A stretch of 32,819 nucleotides of DNA from Singulisphaera sp. GP187 (GTDB taxonomy: Bacteria; Planctomycetota; GCA-002687715): NCBI GenBank assembly GCA_945907755.1, contig CAMDTN010000027.1, positions 1 to 32,819 on the forward strand, in the 5' to 3' direction. A model generated the notes under the pieces. That model searched no databases. It was given only the letters and a program-made list of their open reading frames with translations, and had not been told where the DNA came from. The position numbers and the translations under genes are program-made. Positions 31,272 to 32,819 of this stretch are shown one piece after another (positions within the stretch are counted from its first letter, which is position 1; every line of letters begins with the position of its first letter).

Positions 31272-32432
31272 TCACAGACCTGCGGCGCGGCGCAGCGCCT
31301 CGGCGCGATCGGTGCGCTCCCAAGTGAAACCATCCCCGTCGCGGCCAAAGTGCCCACCGGAAGCGGTTGCACGATAGATCGGACGCAACAGGTTCAGCCC
31401 CTCGATGATGGCCCGCGGGCGCAGGTCGAAATGCTCGCGCACCAAAGCGGAAATCTTGTCTTCGGCAATCTTGGCAGTACCGAATGTCATCACGCGAATG
31501 GACAACGGTTCTGCCTTGCCGATGGCGTAGCTCAATTGAACTTCGCAGCGGTCTGCCAAGCCGGCGGCCACTACATTCTTGGCCACATGACGCGCTGCGT
31601 AAGCCGCGGAACGATCCACCTTGGATGGATCCTTGCCGGAGAACGCACCACCGCCGTGACGGCCCATGCCACCGTAGGTGTCCACGATGATCTTGCGCCC
31701 CGTGAGTCCGCAGTCACCTTGAGGCCCGCCAGTCACGAAGCGTCCGGTCGGATTCACGTGGTAGACCGTGTTCTTGTCCACGAGATTCATGGGCAGTGTG
31801 CGCGGTGCCAAGTCCTTCTCGATGTAAGCGCGAATTTCTTCGTTGCTGACATCTGGGGAATGCTGCGTCGACACCAACACATTGTCGATGTGCACCGGGC
31901 GGTCGCCTTCGTACTCCACCGTCACTTGCGACTTGGAATCCGGGCGCAGCCACTTCACGCGGCCAGTCTTGCGGTCGCTGGTGAGGACATTGACCAACTT
32001 GTGCGCCAACATGATGGGCATGGGCATCAGTTCAGGCGTCTCGCGGCAGGCGTAGCCAAACATGATGCCTTGATCGCCTGCGCCTTGCTCTTTCTGCGCA
32101 TCAGAATCGACACCTTGCGCGATGTCGGGCGACTGCTTGTCTAATGTGACAATGACGGCGCAGGTGGCGCCGTCGATGCCAAAGCTGGCGTCGGTGTAGC
32201 CCACATCGCAGATGGCTTTACGCACCACCGCAGGGATGTCCACGATGGCCTTGGTGGTGATCTCACCGGCCACGAGACACAAGCCAGTAGTGACCAGCGT
32301 CTCGCAGGCCACGCGGCTCTTGGGGTCTTGCGCCAACATGGCATCCAACACGGAGTCGGACACTTGGTCCGCCAACTTGTCGGGGTGGCCCATGGATACA
32401 GATTCAGAAGTGAACAGAACGCGCTCAGCCAT
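31272..32432 (-). CDS. metK: S-adenosylmethionine synthetase
   Basis: A 386-residue cytoplasmic enzyme that makes S-adenosylmethionine from methionine and ATP. It begins with [20 protein letters not shown], with His16 and Asp18 of the GHPDK motif. The family signatures [16 protein letters not shown] (flexible loop and active site) and [19 protein letters not shown] (about 256-274) follow. Length is standard. The ATG at 32432 has AAGGAG about 10 bases upstream and overlaps the end of kdtA by eight bases. The nearby metF-like and folD genes serve the same one-carbon network but are not in the same operon. Confidence 0.97.
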   Translation of the reverse strand: MAERVLFTSESVSMGHPDKLADQVSDSVLDAMLAQDPKSRVACETLVTTGLCLVAGEITTKAIVDIPAVVRKAICDVGYTDASFGIDGATCAVIVTLDKQSPDIAQGVDSDAQKEQGAGDQGIMFGYACRETPELMPMPIMLAHKLVNVLTSDRKTGRVKWLRPDSKSQVTVEYEGDRPVHIDNVLVSTQHSPDVSNEEIRAYIEKDLAPRTLPMNLVDKNTVYHVNPTGRFVTGGPQGDCGLTGRKIIVDTYGGMGRHGGGAFSGKDPSKVDRSAAYAARHVAKNVVAAGLADRCEVQLSYAIGKAEPLSIRVMTFGTAKIAEDKISALVREHFDLRPRAIIEGLNLLRPIYRATASGGHFGRDGDGFTWERTDRAEALRRAAGL

Positions 32433-32819
32433 GGCGGACAGGCTCCTTGGTCAAGGCAGCAAAAGTTGCAGCCATGGCCTTCATCGTCCTTGGCAACGAC
32501 CCGGAATGCGCCGCGAACACACGCGCGGCCCCGGCGCACGCGCGCCGGCCGGAATCAGGTTGCTGGAGGATGCGGTGGATCATCTTCTCACACTCGGAAG
32601 CGCTCGAAAGCTCCATGACACACATGGCCCCTTCGAGCACCAATTCGTCGCCCAACGCCTGCACGCTGCCAATATGCGGCCCCGTCAGGATGGGGATGCC
32701 AAAGGCCGCCGGCTCAAGCAGGTTATGGCCTCCGACAGGAACCAAGCTGCCGCCAACGAAAGCGAGGTCGGCCGCAGCATACAGCTCGGCCAGTGCTCCC
32801 ATCGCGTCAACGACAACCA
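32425..32819 (-). CDS. kdtA: 3-deoxy-D-manno-octulosonic acid (Kdo) transferase, C-terminal part
   Basis: The frame runs off the right window edge; about 130 residues of the C-terminus are visible. KdtA (WaaA) attaches Kdo to lipid A on the inner membrane. The visible part matches its C-terminal glycosyltransferase domain: [20 protein letters not shown], then [18 protein letters not shown], the nucleotide-sugar-binding region with the acidic Glu of HNLLEPA. It implies lipopolysaccharide and an outer membrane. It ends within metK (eight-base overlap), so metK is translated behind it. Confidence 0.9.
   Translation of the reverse strand, partial: VVVDAMGALAELYAAADLAFVGGSLVPVGGHNLLEPAAFGIPILTGPHIGSVQALGDELVLEGAMCVMELSSASECEKMIHRILQQPDSGRRACAGAARVFAAHSGSLPRTMKAMAATFAALTKEPVRHG

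Noticed and set aside
1-32819. Mobile elements, CRISPR arrays, tRNA or rRNA genes
   Set aside because: No transposase, integrase, regularly spaced repeat, cloverleaf with CCA-like end or rRNA core sequence was recognised on either strand.

Overview
This is a 32.8 kb, GC-rich bacterial chromosome segment. It is densely packed with housekeeping and envelope genes, mostly on the minus strand. No rRNA, tRNA, CRISPR array, transposase, integrase or phage gene is visible. Gene content points to a diderm: a Kdo transferase (lipopolysaccharide), MurA (peptidoglycan), a lipoprotein, type II secretion pseudopilins and TatA. MqnA (futalosine menaquinone route), several single-copy prepilin-like proteins, HEAT-repeat envelope proteins and a GATase-like/VWA membrane protein would fit Planctomycetota or a relative. 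That placement is inference from gene style; no marker gene here proves it.

Layout. (1) 52-2932, plus strand: four overlapping or abutting pseudopilin genes gspG-H-I-J; the last two carry unusual Gly-rich tails. (2) 2954-7111, minus: serS, mqnA and a large secreted protein of unknown function. (3) 7238-10251, minus: a COG2509 flavoprotein, a rhomboid protease and hpt. (4) 10365-11225, plus: folD, abutting stop to stop with a polyprenyl diphosphate synthase. (5) 12291-13319, minus: mobA, a 61-residue unknown protein and tatA, joined by short overlaps. (6) 13421-18144, minus: murA, a metF-like gene, a zinc-ribbon/STAS-like protein and sucD-sucC. (7) 18219-25179, minus: pyk, a zinc-ribbon/HEAT membrane protein, a 28-residue membrane peptide, a HEAT lipoprotein, a VWA protein and mnmA. 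(8) 25317-27461, plus: yajC, yraN and a secreted Xaa-Pro aminopeptidase. (9) 27655-32819, minus: ribD, miaB, a lone prepilin-like protein, metK and the 3' part of kdtA.

How the genes fit together. Menaquinone supply is served by MqnA and probably the polyprenyl synthase. One-carbon metabolism is served by FolD, MetF-like and MetK, and central carbon by SucCD and Pyk. Tat export plus molybdenum-cofactor maturation sit in one coupled operon, which makes sense because many molybdoenzymes are Tat substrates.

The strongest points of interest are residue-level. MurA has Asp where the fosfomycin-reactive Cys normally lies. FolD has Gln in place of the catalytic Lys needed for cyclohydrolase activity. 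Other items worth a look are the coupled 28-residue and 61-residue proteins, the alternative-hairpin junction between gspJ and serS, and a probable leaderless promoter for the aminopeptidase. I did not find a convincing new defence, mobile or biosynthetic system; the unknowns are envelope proteins.
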